NCBI GenBank assembly: GCA_001574975.1
Contig: KQ965823.1
Coordinates: forward strand, 84,712 to 148,711
DNA: 64,000 nt
Direction: 5' to 3'
DNA from: Gonapodya prolifera JEL478
Taxonomy: Eukaryota; Monoblepharomycota; Monoblepharidomycetes; Monoblepharidales; Gonapodyaceae
Part shown: positions 41,972-53,877 of the stretch, piece after piece
Layout: each line of letters begins with the position of its first letter
Position numbering within the stretch: the first letter of the stretch is position 1
Translations under genes and position numbers: made by a program
The notes under the pieces: model-generated
What the model was told of the DNA's origin: nothing
Seen by the model: the letters and a program-made list of their open reading frames with translations, nothing else
Database searches by the model: none

Positions 41972-43341
41972 CGTACGCTTGCGATTGGGAATGGGCAGCC
42001 TTGACGGGCGCTACTGGTCGGCCATGTCGGTCCACGCACTCCAGAATGCCCAAAGCTCTGCCGGAGTCCTCGCCAGGGTAACGCGTCATCATTGGTGACG
42101 TAGTGAGGCGCGATTTCCAAAAGTTAATTCAGGAAATTGAAAATTGCACAATGCGAGATATAATTTGCGTTGATGATGTGCAAAACTAGGTGCTGCGTGA
42201 GTGTCAGGTCACTATCATTTTTTTCGAATGATATCAGGAAGAGTTGGAGGTTGGAACAGCCGCTTCGTCTCAAACTGCACTCTTGCCAAGATATCAATAA
42301 AATTCAATGGATTTTGCCAGTTTGTCTCGCTCCCATCCTGTCGTTATCTTGAAACATATTTTCAAAGTTGAATAAGGTAGCGTTGCCGCAAGGGGAGCGT
42401 AGGCATCACAAGACCCACCTACAAACCAACGCTCATTTGCACCAAACACCTACATCTCCAGCACACCGCTGTCCTCTCCATGCACACTCCTACCCAGTCT
42501 CCCCTCTCGCTCGTCGCTCTTTCCTCTCCTTCCTCCACTGACCTCCGTTCCTCCCGGTTTAGGTTTCCCTCCTCCGGAACGCAGCCTCCCCTCTCCTTGC
42601 AGTGAGTTCACAAGAGCGACACTCTCTCGCTTCTTTCTGCCCCCTCCCCTCCCCTCGTAGACTACCATTGCGTTGCGTGTATATTAGCTCAAGGGCCCAG
42701 TCGCGTCGCCGGGTCAGCCACACCTCCCAGAGGTATCGGCGCGGCTGGAGGTGAAGAATAACAACACACCCGCACGACCTCTTTTACTGTGCATGTTTCG
42801 CGCCTTTAGTCCCAGTTTGTTTGTCCCTGTGTCTTCGTGCACGAGTGGGGGTCCGCAATGGTTGCCTGGCCTGTGTCATGAGCGAATGATACCGAACACG
42901 ACCTGTACGCATAATTCCGGTCCACTCATGTTTTAAGTGCACGAGGTGGTTCATTTTCGACGGAGCGTTGTCTCGTAAAGTTGCCCTGACACAGGGAATC
43001 GTTCCCCTTACGCTCCAACAGAGCGTGCAGTTCTCCTTGCCTGACCAGAAGAGCATGAGTTGTACGAGTCTACAGTATTTTTTCTTGCTTTTACAGTGTA
43101 AGAAACAATGCGCCCCCCGGGGTCATCCCTCGTGACAAATTGGCCCTGGCGGGACCCTTTGCCATTGATCATTGTGCGACTCTCCGCAAAAACGACGAAG
43201 TCCCCCAACAAACGATTTTTCCCCATCGGAACGTTCCCATCAGCTTCAGCAACCCCGAATCGCCTTCTTGACACCATCTCCTCCCCGTCGCCGTGTCGAT
43301 CCGGTCCCCGCCTTCCCTTGTCGCCCAACAGCCCTCACGCC
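41972..43341. other. intergenic
   Basis: No gene is supported. From about 42,430 to 42,670 the plus strand is strongly C/T-rich with TCTC-type runs, and the last 250 bases should include the promoter and leader of the binding-protein gene at 43342. Confidence 0.35.
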
Positions 43342-45535
43342 ATGATCCCCCGAAAACACACCATCTTCGCCCTCGGGGCCGCGGCCCTCCTCCTTCTCGC
43401 CGCGGCATCAACCGACGCCGCCCCGACGACCGTCCGGCCTGCCTGCCCCGTCGCCAACGGAACCTACGATTCGACCAAGGACTACTTCCCCGACAAGGCC
43501 GCCCCCGTGTTCGCGACGTACTGGAACATTACGTATTTCAACAACTACAAGTTGTTGACGAACACATTTACGAGTGAGATAATGGTGTTGAGTGAGTTGC
43601 GAGGGTGGTGGGGAGTTCCTTGAGGCAAAGGAAACGAACATAACGTCGTCGGTTGTACCACCCAAGCCATGTGCAACACCCCGCGGCCCAACATTACGTC
43701 CGCCGTCAAGTACTTCACCGTACCCATCAACCTGGCCGCCGTGGCCAGCCTGTCGGTGTCGCGATTCTTCGAGGTAAGAACAGATTATTACCTGGACGCT
43801 TTTGCTTTTACCTTTCCCCCTCCACCCTTTGACGCCCAACACCAACACCCCCGCAGCGCCTCGAACTCCGTGAAAGAATCCGATACGTCCCCGCCATATC
43901 CACCGTGACCTCCCCATGCCTGCAAACCCTTGTCCAGCAGGGCTTCACGCGGCCGTTCCCGGCGAACGCTACCCTGGCGACGCTGTCGGACGTCGACGCA
44001 GTGTTTTCGACGGGAGGAGACGACCAAGTGTCGCTGTTGACGAACCTGAACATAACTGTTCTGGTGAGTCCGTCACCTCTGCACACGGACAGCGACCACA
44101 AAGCTAACATACCCGACCCGTAGTTCCGCCCCATCGCCGAGAACGCCGGCCCCATCGCGCGCTTCGAATGGATCAAGTATCTCTCCGCCTTCTTCAACGC
44201 CGAAGGTACCGCCAACACGGTTTTCGAATCCGCGCGGACGCTATACCAGTGCAATTCCGGGCGGGTCGCGAGTCAGAGCAAGAAGACGGCGGCGTGGTTG
44301 AAACCCAATACGCAGAACTTCACGTTTGTGACGACGGATCCGGTGTATAAGAATGAGATGTTGGCGGATGCTGGTGGGTCTTGCCCAGGTTCATTGTTCA
44401 ATGGCAAATGTGCGGTTATGTTGACCCCGACCGCCCGTCCCACAGGAATCACCCCCGTAACCACATCTTCTTCCACTGGCGACGTCGCATTCTGGTCCAG
44501 CGTGTCCAACGCAGACGTTCTCATCGATGACAGCGCCGCGACGTCGTGGAGCTCCTTGTTGACGGGATACGGTCTCTCGGAGTCCCCGAGCGCAACCTCC
44601 AACATCAAGTGGGTCCAGGAGAGGCAAGTGTACCAGATGAATAGGCTTCGGGACTTTGATGCGTATGATGGTGGGTGGTTCGTGTGTGCGTGGGGGCGGA
44701 GGGTGGATGGAGGGGCTGATGATTGGCCTGGGAATTTTTAGATTTCACCCAGTCGTATTTGGCGATGCCCGAATATATCCAGTCGGATATCATAAGTATC
44801 GTGTATCCCACGTATAACAAGGACTGGAAGTACATTTGGGCGCGGAATGTGTACAATGGTGAGTTCACGCTGGGTCCCGGCCCTTGTCTGTTGGGCGACT
44901 CTTACGAGATGATAACTCACCAAATATTGTACGCGCCAGAGGACGAATACACCAACCTTATCCCCGCGGAATGCTTCCAGAATGATACCGCGTCGGCGTT
45001 CTACCTCTCGTGGAAGCAGAACGTGACGTGTCCCGACTTGCCCGCGACGTCGTCCGCCCCAGCAGCTGCCACTGAGGGAACTGCTGCAACACCTTCTGCC
45101 ACGGCGCCTGCGCCAGCACCTGCTGCCGCGACGACGACGTCGACGACAGCTGCGGGGTCATCTCAGGCAGGATCGTCTAACAGCACGGGTGGATCAAGCA
45201 CCGGGACCACAGCAGGTGCCGCGATCGGAGGAATCCTTGTCGTCGGAATTGTCGGAGGTGCTGCTGCGTTCTTCTTCTACCGCCGACGCCGGTCTCAGGG
45301 GCAGGACTACCTCACGCGGCGTCAGCAGATGTTCGCTGCTGGGCAAATACCCGGCACGGACGGGTCGGCCGTCATGGTCGGGGAGGATACACCGCCTGCG
45401 GACGTCGCGGGGGAGTGGGCGGGACAAGGCGCCACTGGGGGAAGTGGGGTGCCGAGAGGGGAATGGGTGCAGATGGACTCGGTTGAGCCGGCGGCGCTTA
45501 ACGTGGTTGTTTCGGATGGACGGCAGGGGAGATGA
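43342..45535 (+). CDS. type I membrane protein with periplasmic-binding-protein-like ectodomain
   Basis: Seven exons: 43342-43573, 43631-43773, 43857-44063, 44124-44373, 44446-44670, 44742-44858, 44940-45535; 589 aa. The order is signal peptide (about 1-27, FALGAAALLLLAAAS), a large ectodomain with many N-glycosylation sites, a Thr/Ser/Ala/Pro-rich stalk, one membrane helix (about 484-504, GAAIGGILVVGIVGGAAAFFFY) with RRRR stop-transfer, and a cytoplasmic tail of about 80 residues. The ectodomain has the layout of cluster A-II/class III (FecB/BtuF/TroA) binding proteins: a DVDAVFSTGG strand, VLFRPIAENAGPIARFEWIKYLSAFFN (the long helix linking two lobes), and RTLYQC. In bacteria these bind ferric siderophores, cobalamin or metals. 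The ligand is unknown here. Two introns (44374-44445 and 44859-44939) are multiples of three without stops and could be retained. Confidence 0.75.
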
Positions 45536-45886
45536 GTAGTTGGGAGTGGTGGTTGGATGTTGGAGGGGGTTTCGTGCATTATAATTGGAAGACTCAGTCA
45601 GGGTAATGGTATTTATCGGGATCGAAAGTCAGCCGTGTATCGGGAAAAAGTTTGAATATGTAGTAGGAATACAAATGGCAAATGCAAAAAAGTAAAGTTC
45701 CTCGCATTATAGCGATCGTTAAGAAGATCCGGCTAGATCGCGCGGCGTCAAAGCATCCGACAGGGTCGTCCGCAGGAATGATCTAGCTGGTCTTCAACCT
45801 TATAACCCACGTCCCCACGTGTGCCAAGGACTCTCCCCCGCCCATTAAAGAGCGCCACTCGCAATCCGCCACTCGAATTCTTCGTG
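45536..45886. other. intergenic
   Basis: Nothing coding is seen. This is the 3' region of the binding-protein gene and the promoter side of the phosphodiesterase gene. Confidence 0.35.
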
Positions 45887-47771
45887 ATGGATCGCAGCAT
45901 CGTGTCCCGTCTCGGGCTGGCAGCTGTCGCTGTCGGTGCAACATTCGCGCTTTTTTCCACCGGCGCCCACGCAGCATCAGGCACGCTCCAGGTTCTCTCC
46001 TACAACGTGGCTGGACTTCCCGCGATTCTGTCCAGTGCCACGACTCCAAGAGATACTTCCACAACCACAATCGGCCAGCGATTGGGTCCCTGTGGGTGAC
46101 AGTTTCGTGATGCGTCGGTAATCGCGAGCGGGTCTTGATTTATTATCTCATTTAGACGACCTTGTGCATGTACAAGAGGATTTCAACTACCACGCGTACC
46201 TCTACGCCGGTGACAACACTCACCCGTACAGAACTCCTACGAGTGGAGGAGCAGGCATCGGAAGCGGTCTCAACTCCCTCTCTAAGCTACCTTACGACGA
46301 GGACGACTTTGAGCGCATCCACTGGAGCTCCTGCCAGATCGACTCGGGAGACTGTCTCACACCCAAGGGGTGCACCTTCATGCGATTGCGCCTTGCCGAG
46401 GGTGTATTCGTGCACGTGTACAACCTCCACACAAACGTAAGCAGGTCTTGTGTCCGAAGCGAGCGAAACTTTGACTGACACTTAGAAACTTGGCCTCGGA
46501 ATCATCTGCAGGCTGGAACCAACCCCGGCGATGAAACATCTCGCGCAGCCAACCTCGCCCAACTGTCCTCTGTCATTCAAGTGAGTGTTACGTCCCACAT
46601 TGCAACACCCATAACCACTTACATATCATCATTCACCCCTCATTCTCCCTGCACAACTTCCAGACCTACTCCAAAGGCGTCGCGGTGATCGTCATGGGCG
46701 ACACCAACACGCGCTACACCCGCGCCGACGACACGATCCTGCAGTTCGGCCAGGCAAACTCGCTCACGGACGCCTGGGTGCAGCTCCAAAGGAACGGCGT
46801 TCCTCCGGCCGCTGGGTCGGACACGTTGGGTTGCGACCAGAGCGGACCGACTGTGCCAAACACGTGCGAAGTTGTCGGTGGGTGATGTCTCGACGAGAGG
46901 AGTGATGTTAGAAGCTTGGACAATAACGCTTTTCATGTATGACCGCAGACAAGATCTTGTACCGCGGCGACAAGCTCCTCACCCTCACCGCGAAGACATA
47001 CAACAACGAGCACGCCAAATTCCTCAACGGTACCGGGACCATGCTGTCTGACCACGAGTAAGTCCCCCTCTGACATTATTCTCTGAATACCCTCAGCTTA
47101 CGTACCTGGCATTCACTTGTTAATCAAACTGCACAGCCCAATCACGACACTCTTCTCCTGGTCGACCAACCCCGCCTTCCAGCTCAGCGACCAGTACGGT
47201 GGTCCTCATGGCGACTACTTCACTGATAGTGAGTGATTTTCTCCCTGTTCGCGCCCCTCCTTCCTCTAACAAGAGTTCCTCTTGCACCCATATCAAATCA
47301 GTCGACGCCATCCCCGCCGCAGCCCGCCTCTCCACAATCGGCCTGCGCTCCGGCTCCCGTGTGGACCAAGTGTTCGCCACTTTAACCTCGGGCACCACAC
47401 TGAGCCACGGCGGAACGGGCGGGACCGCCACAAGTCTCACACTGGGGGCGGACGAGTACGTGAACGCGGTGTATTTGTGCCAGGGCAGTTATAATGGACA
47501 TACGAGGATCTTTTACGTCGTGAGTTTTTGTTCCTTCCCGACCTCGGACCACATCTCACCACGCGTGCTCACGCTCATCCTCGTCGTCATCCCCATCCTC
47601 ACCCCCACCCCACAGAAATACACAACCTCCACCGGCCGCACTCTCTCCGGCGGGTCCACCACCTCCGACTGCGTCACTCGGACGGCTCCCGCTGGGTTCC
47701 AGGTCGCCGGGTTCTATGGCCGGAGCGGGGATGCGGTTGATAAGGTTGGGTTTATCTTTACGGCGCGTTAA
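45887..47771 (+). CDS. secreted sphingomyelinase-like phosphodiesterase with jacalin-like C-domain
   Basis: Eight exons: 45887-46091, 46156-46436, 46512-46580, 46664-46877, 46949-47057, 47137-47228, 47302-47519, 47616-47771; 447 aa. A signal peptide spans about 1-28. The endonuclease/exonuclease/phosphatase fold follows, with its catalytic set: LSYNVAGLP, VHVQEDF (metal-binding Glu), NLHTNAG, VIVMGDTNTRY (GDxN) and LSDHDPI (SDH). This arrangement and the secreted form fit Mg-dependent neutral sphingomyelinase/phospholipase C enzymes. From about residue 306 the sequence changes to a beta-rich module starting QLSDQYGGPHGDYF, with VNAVYLCQGSYNGHTRIFYVKYTT and GFYGRSGDAVDKVGFIF, the pattern of jacalin-like lectins. 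Lipid target and any role in host or substrate attack are not shown. Confidence 0.86.
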
Positions 47772-48022
47772 GTGTGGCGGTGGGATGGGAAGGGGGGATG
47801 GAAAGGACGGATGGGAAAAATGATACTGAGATACTTATTTTGGGTGTGACTGTGTACTTTGATACTTATTTAAGCGATTTTGAGCCGAGCGATGGGGTAA
47901 ATGTGTTACTTTGACTTCGGGCATAAAATATGCTGCTTTGACAAAAATTCAGTGGCGTCGACTTTACGGTTCAATGAACTATATCCAAATCATGCTATTT
48001 TGTATTGCAGTTTTCAAACAAG

Positions 48023-48742
48023 CTAATCCAAGTTCATGTGGAAGCTGGTATAATTCGTTGCGCCCACAAGGATACAGTTCTCCAAATGACGGTCCACACC
48101 ATCGACACGAAACGCCAACATATGTCTACCATTATTACAGATCTTTGGCACGGGAACGAAGCCTGCCAGTATTGGGTCATGCGGGTGCGCGGAGCTTGGG
48201 CCACTTTGGAGCATTACAAATACTTGCTCCAGATCTTTGATACACGGAGGATGAAACGGATTGATAAGGCAAGCGAGCATCAAAATTTCTTGGCCTGCCC
48301 GCATGCGAACGAACAGTGTCTTCCTGTAACCTCGTTCCGTTGCCGCTCTATCTTCACTCCTGGCATGTAAGATCTGCTCCACCTCCGTTGCCAAATTTAC
48401 CAGTCCAAAGAAGTCCGCCTCCCCTTTCAGCCCCTCCAGTGTCACGAATTCAACTTCCCTCCCCGCGTCACCACACTTCACACACTGCTGTCCGAGGTTC
48501 AGCTTTCTCGTCCTCAACCACTCCAACACCACTTCGAATAGCTTCGGATTTCTATCGAAGAAGTACTTTCCCTGATTGTCCTTCCCCGCCGGCTTCCACT
48601 CGCTGTTGGAATCGAACATAGCGTGGAAGATGGATGAGGGATCGCGAGTAGTAGTGAGCGTGCTGCAGAGTGTGGAGAAGGCAGTTCCCCCGACGTTGAG
48701 GCTGATGATGGGTTCGGTTGACATTAAACGGAGAAAAGCCAT
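48023..48742 (-). CDS. BTB/T1 (KCTD-like) domain protein
   Basis: Single-exon frame of 239 codons. Residues about 10-120 match the potassium-channel tetramerisation type of BTB domain: ISLNVGGTAFSTLCSTLT, SSIFHAMF, YFFDRNPKLFEVVLEWLRT, ADFFGLVNLA. Such proteins form oligomers and often act as CUL3 substrate adaptors. The C-terminal 120 residues (KTLFVRMRAGQEIL...HMLAFRVDGVDRHLENCILVGATNY) are unrecognised. A broken duplicate of the middle of this domain lies just upstream at 49.04-49.16 kb. The start at 48742 could instead be MSTEPI, seven residues later. Confidence 0.82.
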   Translation of the reverse strand: MAFLRLMSTEPIISLNVGGTAFSTLCSTLTTTRDPSSIFHAMFDSNSEWKPAGKDNQGKYFFDRNPKLFEVVLEWLRTRKLNLGQQCVKCGDAGREVEFVTLEGLKGEADFFGLVNLATEVEQILHARSEDRAATERGYRKTLFVRMRAGQEILMLACLINPFHPPCIKDLEQVFVMLQSGPSSAHPHDPILAGFVPVPKICNNGRHMLAFRVDGVDRHLENCILVGATNYTSFHMNLD

Positions 48743-49035
48743 TAGAAGACGGCAGAGGTGTTGATGGACGTAGTTAACTTTTGGCGGTTGTCACCAACCT
48801 CGGCAACCTTCGAAACGTTTTATAGCCCTCAAAAATCAACCTTAGCTCTATCGTCGAAGGCTTTTACGCTGACGTTGATCTGGTTTACAGTAAATTTGAC
48901 TAGAATGTGCGTCCTCATTCATAATACCCAACTCATCTACAACCTAGTCTATGCACTTCTTCGATCAATTAAAAAGTCAACTCTGTGGCCATGTGCGCTC
49001 TTAGTTTGAGATTGAATCTCCGGATCGAGGTTCAA

Positions 49036-49165
49036 CGTTCGATTCTCAACCACTCCAAAAACACTTAAAACAACTTCGGATTCCTGTCCAGGAAGTTATT
49101 TCCATCTTATTCTTTCCTGCGGGCATCTACCCGCTGCCGGCGTAAACGCGGCGTGAAAGATGCGT
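49036..49165 (-). pseudogene. BTB/T1 fragment, decayed duplicate
   Basis: The minus strand reads FHAAF..., then FLDRNPKLF, a stop, and VFLEWLRIER. This parallels IFHAMF ... FFDRNPKLFEVVLEWLRTRK of the intact gene at 48.0-48.7 kb. The fragment has an in-frame stop, at least one frame change and no ends, so it is a partial duplication that has decayed. Confidence 0.6.
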
Positions 49166-49252
49166 ACTTTCGTTTGTTACTACACTTCACTTCTTTATTT
49201 GACTTCTAATTGTTTGATGGTACTTTCCTTGGCAACGAGACACTTCCTCTCG

Positions 49253-51181
49253 ATGGACCCCAAAACGACCGCCGCGGAACGGTCGGCGTCGATGGCTGGA
49301 TCCGCGCTCGTCATGGCCGTGTCTGTACGTGGTCTCGTCTCTCTTCCCGTTCTCGCGCCATCGGTTTGACTTTTCGATAATCGGGAACACCTTTCGGACA
49401 TGTTCCTCCAGGGTCAGGTCTACATGTGGTCTTCCGTAGCCACACAAATCGGGTTTGTTCCGCGATTGCTCGCCTTTGTCGTCGTGCGCTTCAAGATTGA
49501 TTGTCGACTCCTCAACCGTTCGACGCCCTGAACCATCACCACGTACAGGGCTCGCTTCGGGTACTCGTCCACGGAGCTCAACATCGTCGGGTCGCTTGGT
49601 AAGACAGTCTTGCGAGCAATAGTCGTCCCACCCCCATCAAGCTTTATTCTTTTGTCTGAAAAGGGAACAGTGCCCAGATCCTGAGCCCCCTCATGGGCCG
49701 CCTATCCGAAGTCATTGGACCAACCAAGGCGCTGGTCGGCGGAGGCGCGCTGGCGTGGCTCGCGGCGACCACGATAGGGATATGGTATACAGAGGGCGGA
49801 CAGTTGAACCACTGGATCCTTGGAGGAGTGTACTTGCTGCTTGCTATAGCTTGGCAAACTGGTACGTTTGTTTGGTGTATCTTTTTTCGAATGCGAGTGG
49901 TGATATCACTGTTCTGCAGGGTACTTCACGGTGCTGGGTGTCAATGTCCGAAACTTCCCGCTCGCGAACCAGGGACTGGCAGTCGCGGTGCCTGTCGGCC
50001 TATACGGCCTTTCCAGCGCTCTTGTTGCTCTTCTCTTCCTGAGACCTCTTTTCATGCACCAAGGATATCTGGATGTTGGTGGATTTTTTATTTTCGATGG
50101 CGTTTTGACTTTCGCGATCTTTGCGCTGAGCGCACTGCTCGTTCGAGACTATAGACGAGCCCATACGGATGTCTTACCGCAGACAGAACCGAACCACGAA
50201 GACTCGTTCAGTCCGACACCTTCATCGGATAGCTCCTATTCCGCCAGTGAAGACTCCGAACAAGACGCACTTTTAGATTTCCCGAAGCCAAGCCAGGAAA
50301 CCTCCGAAATGGATTCAGACCTTGGCGTCGTCCACTGCTACCACAGTTTTGGATCGTTGGAGGCCTACCTCATGTGGTGCATCCATGGCTCCGTCGTCGG
50401 AGTCGCCTTGTTGTACATCAACAACATCGGCGTCATCTTACTGTCGCTCCAACCGTCTCCAGTGGACTCGTCCGACACTGACCTCCAGAAACTCCAGAGC
50501 GCCCACGTCACGCTCATTTCCGTGTTCAACTTTGCCGGCAGGATCGTCATTGGCGCCTTGGTGGACTTTTTAATGTCGGGAGGAGCGCCAAGTTTGACAG
50601 ATATGCTAGGCGGGCTGCGATGTCTTCCCGAGACACTGACGATCGTGTCTGCGACTACAATGATGGCGGGGCACGTTCACGTCTGGAATCAAGGCCGGAT
50701 GGCTACAGTCGACGTCGAAGGTGCGGAACGGCTTTGGGCGAGTTCGGTCCTGGTCGGGTTTGCGAACGGGGCGGTTCATGTCACGAGCCCGTTGGTGATT
50801 GGGAAGTTCTGGGGGAGAGAGTTCATTGGAACAAATGTGTGGGTATCGCTTATGCCTCCAGCTGTGCGTTTTCATTATCGATAACCTGGAAAATCACACA
50901 GCGCTCTCATTTACACCTCGATCACCGTCGGAGGCCAACTCCTTAACTTTGCGTTCGGCCGCATCCTCGATTCACACCGACCTGTTGAGCCTGCAGTCGT
51001 AGCTGGCTCCACATACGACCCCATCTGCCGCGGCTGGCAGTGCACGCATACAGCGTTCGCGCTCTCAGTCTGTGTCGCCGCCGCAGCGTCTTTGTTGGCG
51101 GTGTGGATGAGGATCCGGAGTGGACTGCGAGCGGGGAAAGCGGTACTGCGGCGGAGGGTGGTTACGGTACCGGAGAACTGA
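49253..51181 (+). CDS. MFS transporter, NFD4/nodulin-like (MCH1-type)
   Basis: Six exons: 49253-49324, 49412-49452, 49549-49598, 49664-49861, 49920-50838, 50902-51181; 519 aa. About twelve hydrophobic segments are present, with the family's typical start (SMAGSALVMAVSGQVYMWSSVATQIG), ARFGYSSTELNIVGSLGN, a central cytoplasmic loop rich in Ser/Glu/Asp (about 210-270), then FNFAGRIVIGALVDF and FANGAVHVTSPLVIGKFWGREFIGTN. The GTN...ALIYTSITVGGQLLNFAFG ending matches the nodulin-like/NFD4 monocarboxylate-type transporters of fungi and plants. Substrate is unknown. It sits in a plasma or internal membrane. Confidence 0.85.
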
Positions 51182-51365
51182 CGCGGGATTGACGTACTCA
51201 TGGGGATGGAGGACACTTTGCAGGGCAAGAGCACATTCACCAAATAGACTCACGCACGGACACGGACTCTGAAATGTGGATCGAAGATATATCGCACATA
51301 GTAGGTATGACAAAACATTGTTATTTATCCAATCACGATCATCTCTCCACAGTGGCATTTTACAA

Positions 51366-53877
51366 TCACCCATGAGCAAGTGCATGAACATCCTTCCCCC
51401 TCACCGCCCCATTCGCATTCCCTTTCATCCCCGCGGTGGCGGCCAATCCGTGCACGACCCCCTCAGCCGCCTTGACCCTCGCTCGGACCTCCCAATGCGA
51501 CGTCGACCCTCTTTTCCCGCCGCCTGGTGGTGGTTTCACATCCAACGCCGCATTCCCAACCCTCCCTGTTCCCGCTCGGGACCCCGCCGACGACACCCCA
51601 ACATCAAACGCCGAACTCATAACGCTCCTGCTTCTCCCCACCCTTCCCCCATCATACTCCGACAACGCCATCACACTTCCATCTCCCCCACCCTGTTCCG
51701 CGCTCACCCGTTCGGTCCTGATGACAGGCCCCCTTGGCGAACTCATGACCCTGCCTTGGGCAAGCTGCCGCAGAAGGAGCTCGTCGGCGCGGTGTTGAGA
51801 AGAGAGGATCATGTCGAGCTGTTGTTGGAAACGGGACTTTGAGGGGCGCCGGGCGGTCGGGGTCGCAGTGTCACTCGCGGGGGGCGTGGTAGCTTTGGAT
51901 GGGTGTACTGGGGGCGCGGCGAATGGAAGCGAGGACTGGGTGTGCTGACGCGCAGGTGTGGTGAGCGCGGTGTGGAAGGTGTCGTTCCACAGCTCAGGTT
52001 TGATGAACCATGGTCCGAAGCACACCTGCGCCGCGAAAGCGGTGAATGGGGCCCCTGGGAAGTAGCACTCGGGTCTCCACTTCAACCGAAGCGTCTGACT
52101 CACTTTGGCAATATCTGAACGATTTGGGTTGATTGCGTGAAGTTGATGTGATCTTGCTATCTGATTGAGTTGATCCTCGGTCGAGCTCTTCATGACATGC
52201 CCTGTTGCTCGCTGTGCGCCCTCGAATACTCGTCGCCCTGCGCCACGCTTCTTGAGCCATTCTGAGTGTCCCAAATGCTGCGAGTGCTCAGCCTCGTCAT
52301 ACCCCATGCTCCCACTGCCACTTCCGTTTCCCGGCTCAAACGAACTCGAGATTGCGGAAGGTCGGGTCATGTCGACAAGCTGGGAGAAATCTCCCCTCGG
52401 CGCAGCTGCACCGACATAGCTGATGGAGCTGCGGCGGGAGCGTAAGTGTCGAGGTTGACTGGCGCCAGGGTGTCTGAGTGATATCGGGGCGACGATGTGA
52501 ACATCCGCGGCCGTAACAGGTGAAGACGTGGATGGCGAGGAGCCGCTCCGTGGCAAGTAGGCGGGACGAGACTCGATGACTTGCTGGATCCACCTGCTCC
52601 GCGGCAGCCGAGTTGTTGACATGAACAAAGGAAGTTTTAGGCCCAACTGCCAAGCCAAGATCAATCGGCGGTGTTGATGATCTTACCCGTTGAGTGAATT
52701 CGCGACCTGTTCCATTTCGGCAACACCGTCGTCGTCGGATGGTTCCGCGGGGGTTTCTTTCGTAGTGGCAGCGCCGTGGAGGTTGGATAGTGGAGACGCG
52801 ACCACGCCACCGTCGGGTCTCATGAGCCCTTGGTATTTTGGAGGTTTCGATATGGTTGCTTTGGCGTCCAGTGAACTGGGACGAGTTCGCTCTTCTGGGA
52901 TATCTGCGTCGTAGCCTTCAGGCAATTCGTTTCTCCGGCTGGCTCGAGGTTCTATCTGGGGTGTTGGGACTTGGAGGATGACGTCTGCTTGGGAATGGTC
53001 CTCGGCGTCACCAAAGTTGTCGATGTCAGTTTGGTGCTGCTCCCATCCAGCAATCACGGACTCCGACTCCCCATGCACCGATTCGAGGTCGTCAAATCCC
53101 CAAGTCGAAACAGACGATCTGCTTGTGCCACGGCCGGTCTTTTCGGCGGCAGTCGCGCGCCTGGAAGACTTGTTTGGCGCATTCGACTTGATACTGTCCA
53201 ATATCCTCGCAATCGACATGTCCTTGATTTCGGGATTCGCATAGTCCGGTGCATCTAATGAGAGCGACGACTCTTGAGCGAGATTCGCAAGCGATTTACG
53301 ACGCTTTGCGGGCGTGACATCTATTGCGGCAGGGCGGGGGCAATATCCGTAGTCCTCCCCCGGCACGGGTTCTGCACTGGTATTTTCCGGGCCATCGCCA
53401 TCGCCATCGTGCAACGATTGCACCCCGTGAACTTGCTCGAGACCAGCAAGGCGGATTCGGGACCCGTCCGTGTGCACACCAAGTCGTTGGAGTGTCGCTT
53501 TCTTGTCTGAAACGACCAAAGAAAGCTGGTACAAGTCGCCGGCCAAATTCGAGTCACCATGACGGGCGCTGAGAGAAAGTGGGATGTGTCTCCGTCTGGC
53601 GCTCGGGACTTTGCGGAGCGATGTGCGGTCGAATCTGTGGTGGGTGGTGAACTGTTCAAATGCATTACAGTGGACCGAGGTGGAGAACGGTGGCCAGCAG
53701 TACTGACTTGAGACCCTTGATGTTGCGCAGCTGCCACTTGGTTCCGGGCGAGTCCATCCCACGCACCGATGCAGCGGGGGAGTGTGCTGTGGTTGTGGGT
53801 TGGGTCCCTGTGATCGACCGCAGTCGTCTGAGCACCCGTTTTCCGCACTCATTCCCGGCGGATTCATCTCCATCCAT
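51366..53877 (-). CDS. large disordered protein of unknown function
   Basis: Three exons on minus: 53877-53708, 53634-52687, 52596-51366; 782 aa. Phases and frame join cleanly. The first 70 residues and the stretch FDRTSLRKVPSARRRHIPLSLSARHGDSNLAGDLYQLSLVVSD look ordered. The rest is mostly low complexity (Ser/Pro/acidic, then Gly/Arg-rich). A helical patch near DQLNQIARSHQLHAINPNRSDIAKVSQTL followed by RLKWRPECYFPG might be a small domain, but I cannot name it. An in-frame extension upstream to 53931 adds a CECGW piece. Nuclear location is possible given basic clusters (PAKRRKS, SSRRA), but this is a guess. Confidence 0.55.

Noticed and set aside
52080-52200. LysM domain in the disordered protein
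   Set aside because: The NPNRSDI...VSQTL spacing faintly recalls LysM, but the conserved glycine/leucine pattern and secretion signal are absent.
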